A stretch of DNA of 64,000 nucleotides, taken from assembly GCA_023391625.1 (NCBI GenBank), contig JAEWAN010000006.1, forward strand, positions 310,001-374,000, in the 5' to 3' direction. Below the pieces are notes generated by a model. It searched no databases. It was given only the letters and a program-made list of their open reading frames with translations, and was not told the DNA's origin. Shown in pieces: positions 44,399-55,400 of the stretch. Positions within the stretch are counted from its first letter, which is position 1, and each line of letters starts with the position of its first letter. The position numbers and the translations under genes are program-made. Source of the DNA: Bacteroidota bacterium. GTDB taxonomy: Bacteria; Bacteroidota; Bacteroidia; Bacteroidales; Paludibacteraceae.

Positions 44399-47300
44399 TT
44401 ATCTGCTGATAATTACTCTACTTCCGTTTACATAACCTTTTATAGTGATTACATAATTTCCGACTGGCAATTCTCGAGTGAAAGTAGCTTCCGATACCTG
44501 TTCGGTAAAGATCATACGGCCGCTTACATCATAACCGGAAATTACTACCTGATCACTCAAACCGGTTACATATAAAGTCTGACCGGATACATACATATCC
44601 ACACCTGCACTCTGTAATTCATCAATACCTGTCTTAAGCGCCAAATCATCCATTGCTTTTTGAAGAGCAACTTTTGCTACATCAACTGCAGCCTGATTAG
44701 CAGCTGTTTCCAATGCTGATTCTGCTGCATTCAATGCACTCTTGAATGCTGACCAGCTTTCGGCCGTATAATCAGCTTCTTTCTTTTCTTTGGCTGTCGT
44801 TACCAAAGCACGCAGATCTTTCACATTAACCAAACCTTTGATAGCGGCATCTAATGCTGATTTGGCATTTACTACCGTTGATTCGGAAACGGCTGTTTCT
44901 ATAGCAGTATTGGCTGTTCCCAAAGCTGTAGTATAAGCAGTCCAGCTCACTGTGGTATAGTCGGATTCTACAAAGTCTTTTCCTGAAGCTATCGTTTCTT
45001 TCAAGCTTATCACATCAATCAATCCATTGATAGATGCCGTCAATGTGCTTAACGCATTATTAACTTCATTTTGTGTTTCGGCATTAATCATCACCCCTTC
45101 TGCAACTGTCAACGCATCGGACAATACTTTCCAGCTAGCCACGGAATAATCGGACTCGTTTAATTCAGAGGCTTCTACATCAGCAATACGATCTTTCAAA
45201 TTCACCAAACTTACCAGGTTATTCACAATCGTTTGCAAAGCAGATATTGCACTATCTACTTCATCCTGACTGGTAGCAGACAGAAGAATAGCTTCCGCAT
45301 CGGCAATACCGGTTTGTAAAGCCTCCCAGCTAACAGGAGCATAGTCTTCAGCTTTCAATGCTTTTGATGAATCTACCAAACGTTGTAAATCGGCGATATT
45401 GATCAAACTATCTACTGCTGCCTGCAATTGATTTACTGCATTATTTACTTCTGCCTGATTAGCAGCTGATTCTAACAACGATTGAGCTTGAGCCAATACT
45501 TCCTGCAAAGCAGACCAGGTAGAACCTATATAATCTGTTTCAACAAGAGCTTCTGCTGTAGCTACCAAGGCTCTTAGTGCTGATATATTGACAAGACCAT
45601 CCATCGCATTCTGCAAAGCACCCATGACTGCTTCTATTTCGTCATCGGTTGCTTCCTCTGATAAAGCTTTTGCAGCAGCCAATGCCGGTTCAAAAGAAGC
45701 CCATGTTAAACTAGTATAATCTTCAGCCACCAAGGCTTCTGCCAAAGAAATCATATAAGCCAATGACAGTTTCTTATTTTCCACCAATTTCCACTGGCTG
45801 GCATTCCCATCATCCTTATTAGAAGCCGTATTCTGGTTCGCATCTGTATTATTAGCTCCGAAATAGGCATTACGTAAGAACTTAATCAACAAATAACCAT
45901 CTGCTATTTCAAACAATTGTACATTGGTAGCCTCCGTATCGCCTAAATCTCCTGACTGAAAGTATACAGCATAACTACTTGGATTAGCCAGATATTCTCC
46001 GGACGGATAACGGCGGATATTATACACGTTTGCTTTTCCGACCACTCTTGTAAGAGTAATAGGATATACATCTGTTGCTGAAGAATTATTTCCACGAGTT
46101 GTTACACGAGTGCCTTCACCTTCATTTTCACGTCCTAGATAATTGCCGCCTTTACCCTGAAGATAATAAACCCGGGATGTATCAATAGACAAGTTTTCTA
46201 AACTATTATAAGTATCTAACGCTGTCTGTAAGTCAGCAACAGCAGCATCAGCTTCTACCTGAGTCAGCACTTCTGCAGCCAAAACATTCTTTGCAAGGTT
46301 AATAGACCCCTGCAGTTCAGCACGTGTATCCGGCAGGAACTCTCCCGGCTTCGTACCTTCGGTAGTTTCGTTCAAACGTGCCTGGGCTGCCTCAATCAAG
46401 TTCTGCAATACAGTTCTATCAGCCAATTTAGCCAATTTATATGTTTCCATGGCTTCATGCAACTCTGAAACCGATGCGGCTATTGCATCACTATCGCCTT
46501 CTTCCAACACTTTTTCAGCAGTTGCTTTTGCTGCTTCCAGAGCATCGCGGTCTGCTTTCAGATACTGGCCCGCTTCCGTACCGGCTGTAGTTGAAGCTAA
46601 CAGTTCCTCTGCTTCACTAATCATGGCAGCTAATTCCCCTCCTACATATTCAGAAGATTTTATAATACGCCACTTGTCCCTATTATTAATTGAACTGGAA
46701 CGAACAATATTCGCATTAAGCTCTGTAGGGCATTTTAACCCACGTGACTGCAAATTAAAAATAGTGAAATAAGCATTACCATTTATTGTCTGAGGAGCAT
46801 ATGTTACATTCCAACGGCTACGTTCTGGATTAGTTTCCATTTTAGGTTTCGCTTTCATATTATCAGAAGAAGCCGCCCCATCTTGAATAATATAATCTTC
46901 AGTTCCGGAAACTTTTATATAATATGCCACAGGATTTGTACCTTCTATCGCTTCAAATTCAAAATCTCCCACCTGATCTCCCGTAGGTACAGCCGCTACA
47001 GACAAACGCACATTAGAACCATTATATACCATCACTCCATCTATTCCGGTAACATCGGATGTCGCAACAATTCGGTATTTAACACCTTCCAGAGGAGTGA
47101 ATGACGGTTCTTTTTCAGAATCCAAATAAGTTTTTGTTGCATTATTTAATGTTTCAATAGCTGCTGATATTACTGTTGCATCATACGAACTAATACCCAA
47201 TACTGCAGTTAATGCGTTATTTAAATTAGTTTTTTCTGCTTCACCAAAGCCCCCGGCTGACTGCTTACTCAAAGCTTCCCGTGCATCAACAATCGCCTTT

Positions 47301-49216
47301 ATCAGATTTTGATTTATATTCAGCACCTCATCCAAACCAGTTAAAACAGTTTTTGCCTGTTCTACCCCTGATACAGCCAAAGCTTCTGTTACAGAAGAAC
47401 TCAATTTCCCATTTACAACCGTTGGATATCCTTCCGGATACACTAAGCCAGATGCTGTAGTTATGCCACTTTCCAAACCTGCAGCTAAAACAACCAATTC
47501 TTTTAACTCTGTAACAACAGGATCTTCAACACCCGGCTCACCCGGTTCTACTTGAAGAGCTGCCTGTATTGCTTCATCAAGCAGAGTTTTAATCGCAGCA
47601 GGGACATTATCTTTCTCTTTCAAAGCTGAAGCTTCACTAATAACACTTTCAAGTCCTTCTGCATTTGCCACTGCATTTTTCAAATTTTTAGTTGTATCAG
47701 CAATTTGTTCTACAGTCGTAATTGCCAAAGCATTCGTTATTGTTGTTTTTAAAGCTTCTTTCAAAGCTACAGGCAAAGTTTCTTTCTCAGAAAGAGCCTT
47801 TGCTGCAGCTACAGCTTCATTTAATTCTTTTAACTGAGAACTCAATGTTTCCAACTCAGAAGTCAATGTTTTCACTGACTCTATTTGAGCTGGATCTGTA
47901 CTTTCAAGCAACGTTTTTCCTGTATTTATTTTTTCAACAAAAATTGTTTTAACCACAGGAGGGATATTCACGTCAGAACCTAAAAAAGCTTCCGCACTTT
48001 CTACAACAACACTCAATTTTGCTTTATCCATCTCCAATAAATCAGCATCGGTTATTTCACGAATAGCGATTTTACAATCAGCGTTTGTTAATGTTTTTCC
48101 ATCTCCTCTGACACAACTTCCTGTAGATTTAGCATCATCTGCCGAATCAAAACGAAGATAACGACCAGAATCCATCTGTTTATAATTATAAAATTTTACT
48201 CCGTCAATCGTTTCCACATACTCCATAATATAAGTAGTTTTACTACTTTTGGATTTCTGAGTATCCAAGCATTTATCACGATCACCAAAATAACAATCAT
48301 TCTTTTCCAAGTAGATGTGCCATTGACCTCTGGTTATATCTTTCTCAAACTTAATAAAATTATCTTCGGACAATCCTTCTTTATGTCTTACATAATCTGA
48401 CAAATAAGCATACCAATCATCTTTCCCTTCTACAGCACAATACATTACATATCTTTTCTCCGGATCCGGATTAAAAACATTTGGATCTTCCGGAACAATC
48501 AGTTCATTCTGATACAATATAATAGCTGTTTCCAATGCACTCGCTGCGGCATCTATCGACTCTTGTGTAGCAGAAGACAATTCCAATTCCGATTGAGCGG
48601 TAGAAACTGCGGCATCAAAAGCCAGCCGAGCAGCTTCTGGATATTTCCCGGTTTCAGTTCCAACTTCTGTCGTGTTCTGCAATTCTACCGCTACATTAAT
48701 TATATCAATCAAACCCTTTTTAAATATCTGCCCATCTTCAAGAATTGCCAATTTATACTCAAGAGTTGTTCCCAACGATTTTTCATTACGTACATTTCCC
48801 CCACTAAATCGTAAATATCGACTTCCTCCACTAAGATTAAAATTATAGTAAACTATACCATCAATAGTTTCTGCATATTGCATTTTATATTTCTGTGCAG
48901 AAGCTTTATCTGATTGAGAATTCAAAGCACCTGACCTATTATGGAAATAAACATTTGAATTTTTAATATAAATCAAATATTCTCCCTCTTCTCCAACTTG
49001 TTCAAACTGAATTAACTGATCTTCAGAAATACCTTCTTTATAAGAGACATAACTTGAACCTTTAAACGCAAATCCCACTGCTTCCGGATCTGCACAAAAA
49101 ATTCGGTACAACTTCCCCGCATCCGGATTAAAAACAGGATCTTGCGCCTTCAATCCCAAACTCCCCAATAGGAAGATACAGGATAACACTAAAAATGAAA
49201 GATTAATTTTTCTCAT
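44399..49216 (-). CDS. Giant secreted FIVAR/ricin-like protein 2 with T9SS-type sorting domain
   Basis: 1605 residues, the longest of the four. Signal peptide ends GLKAQ. The N-terminal half has two related modules starting FNPDAGKLYRIFCAD and FNPDPEKRYVMYCAV, each followed by EGISEDQL/EGLSEDNF, then a long Ala/Leu/Glu/Val helical region (~400-700), then another YRI-type module and FIVAR-like segments. From ADRTVLQNL onward it runs parallel to gene 1: lectin-like module, six FIVAR repeats (~1164-1529) and the sorting domain (~1530-1605). The last ~680 residues are close to those of gene 1, while the N-termini differ, so this is a mosaic. Role as for gene 1. Confidence 0.85.
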   Translation of the reverse strand: MRKINLSFLVLSCIFLLGSLGLKAQDPVFNPDAGKLYRIFCADPEAVGFAFKGSSYVSYKEGISEDQLIQFEQVGEEGEYLIYIKNSNVYFHNRSGALNSQSDKASAQKYKMQYAETIDGIVYYNFNLSGGSRYLRFSGGNVRNEKSLGTTLEYKLAILEDGQIFKKGLIDIINVAVELQNTTEVGTETGKYPEAARLAFDAAVSTAQSELELSSATQESIDAAASALETAIILYQNELIVPEDPNVFNPDPEKRYVMYCAVEGKDDWYAYLSDYVRHKEGLSEDNFIKFEKDITRGQWHIYLEKNDCYFGDRDKCLDTQKSKSSKTTYIMEYVETIDGVKFYNYKQMDSGRYLRFDSADDAKSTGSCVRGDGKTLTNADCKIAIREITDADLLEMDKAKLSVVVESAEAFLGSDVNIPPVVKTIFVEKINTGKTLLESTDPAQIESVKTLTSELETLSSQLKELNEAVAAAKALSEKETLPVALKEALKTTITNALAITTVEQIADTTKNLKNAVANAEGLESVISEASALKEKDNVPAAIKTLLDEAIQAALQVEPGEPGVEDPVVTELKELVVLAAGLESGITTASGLVYPEGYPTVVNGKLSSSVTEALAVSGVEQAKTVLTGLDEVLNINQNLIKAIVDAREALSKQSAGGFGEAEKTNLNNALTAVLGISSYDATVISAAIETLNNATKTYLDSEKEPSFTPLEGVKYRIVATSDVTGIDGVMVYNGSNVRLSVAAVPTGDQVGDFEFEAIEGTNPVAYYIKVSGTEDYIIQDGAASSDNMKAKPKMETNPERSRWNVTYAPQTINGNAYFTIFNLQSRGLKCPTELNANIVRSSSINNRDKWRIIKSSEYVGGELAAMISEAEELLASTTAGTEAGQYLKADRDALEAAKATAEKVLEEGDSDAIAASVSELHEAMETYKLAKLADRTVLQNLIEAAQARLNETTEGTKPGEFLPDTRAELQGSINLAKNVLAAEVLTQVEADAAVADLQTALDTYNSLENLSIDTSRVYYLQGKGGNYLGRENEGEGTRVTTRGNNSSATDVYPITLTRVVGKANVYNIRRYPSGEYLANPSSYAVYFQSGDLGDTEATNVQLFEIADGYLLIKFLRNAYFGANNTDANQNTASNKDDGNASQWKLVENKKLSLAYMISLAEALVAEDYTSLTWASFEPALAAAKALSEEATDDEIEAVMGALQNAMDGLVNISALRALVATAEALVETDYIGSTWSALQEVLAQAQSLLESAANQAEVNNAVNQLQAAVDSLINIADLQRLVDSSKALKAEDYAPVSWEALQTGIADAEAILLSATSQDEVDSAISALQTIVNNLVSLVNLKDRIADVEASELNESDYSVASWKVLSDALTVAEGVMINAETQNEVNNALSTLTASINGLIDVISLKETIASGKDFVESDYTTVSWTAYTTALGTANTAIETAVSESTVVNAKSALDAAIKGLVNVKDLRALVTTAKEKKEADYTAESWSAFKSALNAAESALETAANQAAVDVAKVALQKAMDDLALKTGIDELQSAGVDMYVSGQTLYVTGLSDQVVISGYDVSGRMIFTEQVSEATFTRELPVGNYVITIKGYVNGSRVIISR

Positions 49217-49452
49217 AATATCAAAATTTAAAGTATATAATTGCTATTTATATCTATATTTCTCACCAAAACACATTATTTATCTTTGCAAGTTTAATTT
49301 TAAATTAAATGATGCAAGTTCAAATATTCTTCAATAATTACCTATTTTCTATTCTTTTCATCAATATGAAGGACAAAATCAAAAAAGACAAATAAAACAA
49401 GAGTGAAAAAATACAGATATTGAGCAGAAAAACTTTCAATAAAAGACAAAAC

Positions 49453-49487
49453 AAAAAAAGACGGGGAGAAAAATTTTTCTCCCCGTC
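49453..49487 (-). terminator. Terminator of FIVAR gene 3
   Basis: GACGGGGAGAAAAA / TTTTTCTCCCCGTC perfect stem followed by TTTTTTT on the minus strand. Confidence 0.9.
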
Positions 49488-49545
49488 CTGACTTTACTTC
49501 CCTCCGGCTTTAAGATTTTCTCCTTAAAACAGGAAAATCTGATTT

Positions 49546-52260
49546 TTATTTACTGATAACTAAAGCACTTCCGTTTACATAACCTTTTATAGTGATTACA
49601 TAATTTCCGGCAGGCAATTCATGAGTGAAAGTAGCTTCTACTGCCTGTTCAGTAAAGATCATACGGCCGCTTACATCATAACCGGAAATTACCACCTGAT
49701 CATTCAAACCGGTTACATATAAAGTCCGACCTGATACATACATATCTATACCTGCACTCTGCAATGCTTCAATACCGGTCTTAAGTGCCAAGTTATCTAT
49801 TGCTTTCTGAAGAGCATCTTTCGCACTGTCTGCTACGGTCTGATCTGCAGCTGTTTCCAACGCTGATTCTGCAGCGTTTAACGCGCTCTTGAATGCAGAC
49901 CAGCTTTCTGCGGTATAATCAGCTTCTTTCTTTTCTTTAGCTGTTGTTACCAAGGCACGCAGATCTTTTACATTAACCAAACCTTTGATAGCGGCATCTA
50001 ATGCCGATTTAGCATTTGCTACTGTTGATTCGGAAACAGCTGTTTCTACAGCGGCATTAGCTGTTCCCAATGCAGTATTATAAGCAGTCCAGCTTGTTGT
50101 TGTATAATCTGATTCTACAAAATCTTTTCCTGATTCAATAACAGTTTTCAGATCTGTTACATTAATCAAACCATTAAGTGCAGTAGTTAATGCATTCAAA
50201 GCGTTATTTACATCCATTTGTGTTTCAGCCGTTTCCTGCACAGCTTCTGCTGTAGCCAAAGCATCAGCCAATGCTTTCCAGCTGGCTACGGAGTAATCAC
50301 CTTCTTTTAACTCAGAAGCCTCAATATCAGCTAAATTGGCTTTTAGTGCTGTAATATCAATTAAAGCGTCAATAGCAGTCTTTAAATCAGAAACTGCCGC
50401 AACGGAAGCTTCCTGAGAGTCTAATGTTTCCAACGCAGCATTTGCTGTTGTCAACGCTGTCTGCAATGCAGCCCAACTACCGGTAGTATAATTATTTTCA
50501 TCCATTTCCGCCACAGACTCAATAAGAGTTCTCAAATCCACTACATTAACAAGGGCTTCAACAGCAGTCTTAAGAGTTTCGGCTGCCAAATCAGCAGTTT
50601 CCTGTGTTTCGGCAGTTTCCAATGCTGTATTAGCTGTTTCCAACGCTGCTTTCATAGCAGTCCAGCTTACTTTAGAATAATCTGCTTCAACCAGTTCGGT
50701 AGTCAATGCGATGGATTCTTTTAGTGCTGAGATATTTATTAAAGCTGCCATTGCCTTATCAAGCTCATTCATTGCAGCATCGACGGTTTCCTGAGGTGTA
50801 TTCGGTTCCAATGCAGATTTCGCAGAAGTCAATGCAGTTTGTAAAGCAGTCCAACTCGTAGAGGTATAATCTTCAGCTTTCAAATCTTCCGCCATGTAAA
50901 CCAATAACTGTAAATCACGTTCTACCAAATTATCCATTGCTGATTTTAATCCGGAAACAGCTCCCGCCAATTCTTCTTCCGTAGCATTATCAATATCATC
51001 ATTCACTGCTTTTGCCTTAGTCAATTCTTCCTGCAAAGCCGCCCATGTACTGGCAGTATAACCTTCTCCAGAAAGAGCTTCAGCAGCAGCAATCAAATTA
51101 GGCAAAGAAAAGTAATTGTAAGGCACCAATCTCCAGTGACGTTTATTATCCCCATCATTTGCTCCTTTATTTGTATATATTTCAGAACCTTCTGCTTCAT
51201 TATCAGGACCAATGTAAGCGTTTTTCACGAATTTCAACAAATAAAATTCATCATCTACCGCTTTTACTTCAATATCAACATTATTATCTTTCGGTTTAAA
51301 ATAAGAATTCCAGCTATTAAAAGTCAAATATTCATCTTCCTCCAAGTCTGCAAATCTTTTTATATTATAAACATCAGTTCCTACCGGAACAAAAACAACC
51401 GGATATGCCGTTTCATCGTCCAAGTTTCCACGAAGACTTAAAACAGTAGTCTGTTTTTCATCCGCGCGCCCCATATATACATTACCTACTTTTAGTTCAA
51501 GATAATATACCATATTGGTATCAATAGAGGAAGCTTTTGAAGCAAGATACAAACTAATCGTTTCAGAAAAATTCGCGATAAAAGATCTTATATCGGCAAC
51601 AGTCAATCCTTCCGCATTAAAAGCTTTAGCCAATTCCAAAGAAGACTGAAGGTTTCTTTTTTCAAGAATACCATATTTACCTTCAAGTAACAATGCTGCT
51701 TCCGCTTCAGTAATCAATGAAGGCAAGGTTACATTTACCAACGTTTCCTTTACTACCTCTTCATCTACTTCTTCAAAAACCCACCGGCCTCTGTTATCAT
51801 TCCAAGTATCATTATAAACCCCGACAACGTCCCTGTCCCAGAAAAGAATCTGGCGGGAATTACTACTCCGGGCTATCCGGCTATAATCATTTTCCACCGT
51901 AACTGTAAACTTTACACCATCAAGGGTTGCGTCATCCTGCCAACTCATCGTGTAAGCATCGGAATAACCGATGTATGACATGTACTTATTAGTTGCCACA
52001 TGTTGAAACTTAAAATACTTGTCATCTTGTATTGACAAAAGGATATCGCCTTCTTCTTTCAGAGAGACTGCAGTTACATTTCCCCCGGTAGTCAGCTGGT
52101 TGGTCATATACTTGCCCGCTCCTTTTGAATCGGCAGTAGGATCAACATTCCTGATTTTATAATACTTGCCATCCACAGGCATAGTTACATCAGCTGCCAC
52201 AGAGTTGCCGCAAATGATCAAACAAAAAAGAATTGAAAAAAAAGAATAAAATTTTCTCAT
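49546..52260 (-). CDS. Secreted FIVAR/ricin-like protein 3 with T9SS-type sorting domain
   Basis: 904 residues, the shortest. Signal peptide ends SVAAD. N-terminal module ~25-170 (MPVDGKYYKIRNVDPTADS, ending RGRWVFEEV) is shared with gene 4 but not with genes 1 and 2. A short helical stretch and a lectin-like module (~240-385, ending KRHWRLVPY) follow, then seven FIVAR repeats (~395-828), one more than its paralogues, and the sorting domain (~829-904). The extra repeat and the shorter N-terminus show variation in repeat number and module content within the array. Confidence 0.85.
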   Translation of the reverse strand: MRKFYSFFSILFCLIICGNSVAADVTMPVDGKYYKIRNVDPTADSKGAGKYMTNQLTTGGNVTAVSLKEEGDILLSIQDDKYFKFQHVATNKYMSYIGYSDAYTMSWQDDATLDGVKFTVTVENDYSRIARSSNSRQILFWDRDVVGVYNDTWNDNRGRWVFEEVDEEVVKETLVNVTLPSLITEAEAALLLEGKYGILEKRNLQSSLELAKAFNAEGLTVADIRSFIANFSETISLYLASKASSIDTNMVYYLELKVGNVYMGRADEKQTTVLSLRGNLDDETAYPVVFVPVGTDVYNIKRFADLEEDEYLTFNSWNSYFKPKDNNVDIEVKAVDDEFYLLKFVKNAYIGPDNEAEGSEIYTNKGANDGDNKRHWRLVPYNYFSLPNLIAAAEALSGEGYTASTWAALQEELTKAKAVNDDIDNATEEELAGAVSGLKSAMDNLVERDLQLLVYMAEDLKAEDYTSTSWTALQTALTSAKSALEPNTPQETVDAAMNELDKAMAALINISALKESIALTTELVEADYSKVSWTAMKAALETANTALETAETQETADLAAETLKTAVEALVNVVDLRTLIESVAEMDENNYTTGSWAALQTALTTANAALETLDSQEASVAAVSDLKTAIDALIDITALKANLADIEASELKEGDYSVASWKALADALATAEAVQETAETQMDVNNALNALTTALNGLINVTDLKTVIESGKDFVESDYTTTSWTAYNTALGTANAAVETAVSESTVANAKSALDAAIKGLVNVKDLRALVTTAKEKKEADYTAESWSAFKSALNAAESALETAADQTVADSAKDALQKAIDNLALKTGIEALQSAGIDMYVSGRTLYVTGLNDQVVISGYDVSGRMIFTEQAVEATFTHELPAGNYVITIKGYVNGSALVISK

Positions 52261-52296
52261 GGTCTTATTGTATTATAATGTTACTATTTTATTTTA

Positions 52297-52304
52297 CAAA
52301 TATA
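52297..52304 (-). promoter_or_regulatory. Candidate -7 box for FIVAR gene 3
   Basis: TATATTTG on the minus strand, 37 bases before the start codon. Confidence 0.5.
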
Positions 52305-52403
52305 ATAACACTAATCAATGAAAAGGTTGATTTTTTACCGAAAAAATTCGCTAATACTAACAGAAAAGTCCATGTTAAACCTTTTCAACAGTAGTATATA
52401 CAT

Positions 52404-52442
52404 AAAAAACAGGGAGAAACGATGTCTTTTCTCCCTGTTTTA
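52404..52442 (-). terminator. Terminator of FIVAR gene 4
   Basis: AAACAGGGAGAAA / TTTCTCCCTGTTT stem around an ~8-base loop, ending in TTTTTT on the minus strand. Confidence 0.85.
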
Positions 52443-52487
52443 TTATTAATCAACTTTCTCTATAAAAGTCTGATTACCACCTGATTC

Positions 52488-55400
52488 TTATTTGCTGATA
52501 ACTAAAGCGCTTCCGTTTACATAACCTTTTATGGCAATTACATAATTTCCGGCAGGCAATTCACGAGTGAAAGTAGCTTCTGATACCTGTTCGGTAAAGA
52601 TCATGCGACCGCTTACATCATAACCGGAAATTACTACCTGGTTACTTAAGCCAGTGACATATAAAGTCTGACCTGATACATACATATCTATCCCTGCACT
52701 CTGCAATGCTTCAATACCGGTCTTAAGTGCCAAATCATCCATTGCTTTCTGAAGGGCAACTTTTGCTACATCAACTGCAGCCTGATTAGCGGCTGTTTCC
52801 AACGCTGATTCTGCCGCATTTAACGCACTCTTGAATGCTGACCAGCTTTCGGCCGTATAATCAGCTTCTTTCTTTTCTTTAGCTGTCGTTACCAAAGCTC
52901 GCAGATCTTTCACATTAACCAATCCTTTGATAGCGGTATCTAATGCTGATTTAGCACTTACTACCGTTGATTCGGAAACGGCTGTTTCTACTGCGGCATT
53001 GGCTGTTCCCAAAGCAGTAGTATAAGCAGTCCAGCTTGTTGTTGTATAATCTGACTCTACAAAATCCTTACCTGACTCAATGGTAGTCTTCAAATCTTTT
53101 ACATTAACCAAACCGGTCACTGCCGCCATCAAAGTGCTTCTCGCATTATCCACATCCTGTTTGGTTTCAGCAGTAGTCATTACAGCTTCTGCTGCTGCCA
53201 GAGCATCGGACAGAGCTTTCCAACTTGCAACAGAATAATCTGATTCCACAAATCCGGAAGCTTCAATATCGGCGATCTGTTCTCTCAGTTCTTTTAAACT
53301 GATCATATCAGTAATAACTGTACTAAGAGTAGCTATTGCCGTATCTACCTCGTCCTGAGTTGTTGCAGACTGAAGTACATTTTTAGCTTCAGGCAAAGCA
53401 GCCTGTAAAGCGTCCCAGCTAATAGCAGCATAATCTGCCTGATTAAAAGCTTCTGCTGATGTTATAAGAGCATTTAATTCGGAAATATTCACCAAAGCAT
53501 CAATAGCAGCTTGCAATGCAGCTGAAGCCTCATCTACTGCAGTTTGAGTATCAGCTGTTTCCAAAGCAGCATTAGCGGCAGTCAATTCTGTTTGCAAAGC
53601 TCCCCAGGTAGCAGCGGTATAATCTGCCTCAACCATTTCTCCTACGAAAGCAATCAATGTTTTCAGACCGGAGATATTAACAAGTGCATCAACAGCTTCT
53701 TCAAGAGCCACTATGGCAGTTTCAATTTGCTCATCAGTAGCATCTTCCGCCAAACCTTTAGCGGCAGTTAATGCGGTTTGGAAAGGAGTCCAGGTAGCAG
53801 CGGTATAATCTGCTTCAACATATCCTTCTACCTGAGATAAGAAGTATGCCAAAGACATTTTTTTATTTTCAACCGGTTTCCACTGATGATTATTCTGGTT
53901 TTTACCGTCTTTATTTGCCCAAATACCATCACCTACACCCTGACCATCTGATCCAAAATATTTATTCTTCACAAATTGAAGTTGGATATAAGTTTCATCC
54001 ACTTCACTTAATCTCATATCAGCATTAGCTTCCAACGGTTTAAAATAAGTATTATAGTCATTAAAAGTCAGATATTCATCCTGTTCATAGCGTTTTACAT
54101 TGTAAATATTAGCACTTTCCGTCGGAACGAATACTACCGGATAAGCCGTAGCATCCGCACTTCCCCGTAAAGTCAATGTAGTTGCTGTATTTTCTTCCGC
54201 ACGGCCTACATAACGTCCTTCTCCCCTTGAAACAATGTAATACACCCGGTTTGATTTAACCCATGAAACTTTAGAATTATAATAAACATTTATAGCTTCC
54301 TGCAAAGTAGCCACAGCTTCGTCTGCAGCGACTTGTGTAAGTGTTTCTGCTTCTAAAGCAGTCTGAGCCGCTGCAATAGCTGCTGTTAATTCTGCACGCG
54401 TTTCCGGTAAATATTGTCCCGGCTTTTTACCTTCTTCAGTAGTAGCTAACACATCATTAGCTTCAGCAATCTTGGCTGTTAATGCTGTCCTATCTGCCAT
54501 CACAGCCAATTTGTAAATATCAATAGCCGCAGATAAATCAACAACAGCCTGATCTACTTGTTCCTGAGTAACTTCATCATCATCGCAAATAGCCTGAGCT
54601 GCTGCAATAGCTGCAGTCAACGCTTCCCGGTCTGCCGGAAGATATTGACCGGTAGCAGAACCTTCTTCTGTCGTGCTAAGCATATTAGTAGCCTGGTTAA
54701 TTATTGATGTCAAAATAACTTTACTTACTTCACCTGCTGGAATAATTGCAAATCTACCCAGTGGTGTAGTATTAGGTGTTGCCTGTGTTCTGACAGTATT
54801 TTCACGCCCATAATATAAATAGTAATTTCCTTTAGCTACAAAGTAAAAGTAATTGACTCCGTTAATTGTTCCCGCATATTCCACGGCAAAAGTAGAGTTT
54901 TCTTCGGACCACTTTTCACCACTTCCCCCATCTCCATCCTTCTTACCAAAACTAACAGCATCATAACCAGAAGTTCCTCTCACATATACGGAACTATCCG
55001 GATATGCCAATGGCTTAATTTTGTATCCTTTTCCTTCTACTTCTTCAAATACAAACAACTGGTCATCAGAAAGTCCGGTTTTAAAACTACAGTTCTTTTT
55101 ACTATCAGCATACATGTATCCTAATGACAGATCCGCACATATAATACGATATTCCACTCCTTCTTCAATTCCAATCTCCGGAATAATTTGAGACGCTTCA
55201 TACGCTACAATTACAGCTTGCAAATTATTGATAACCGCTACCATTGCTTCAAACGTTGCCCCTTCCGTGTCAAACGCTTTTGCATCAGCAATAGCAGTTT
55301 GCAAAGCTGCTTTCTCTGCATCTCCAAATATACCCTCTTGTGCAAGGACAGCTTCTGCCTCTGCTATCTTTTCAGTAATTTTAACCTGTACATCTGCATT

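Noticed and set aside
42325..52260. Long + strand ORFs inside the FIVAR genes
   Set aside because: They are antisense shadows of the repetitive coding sequence and start at no recognisable signal.
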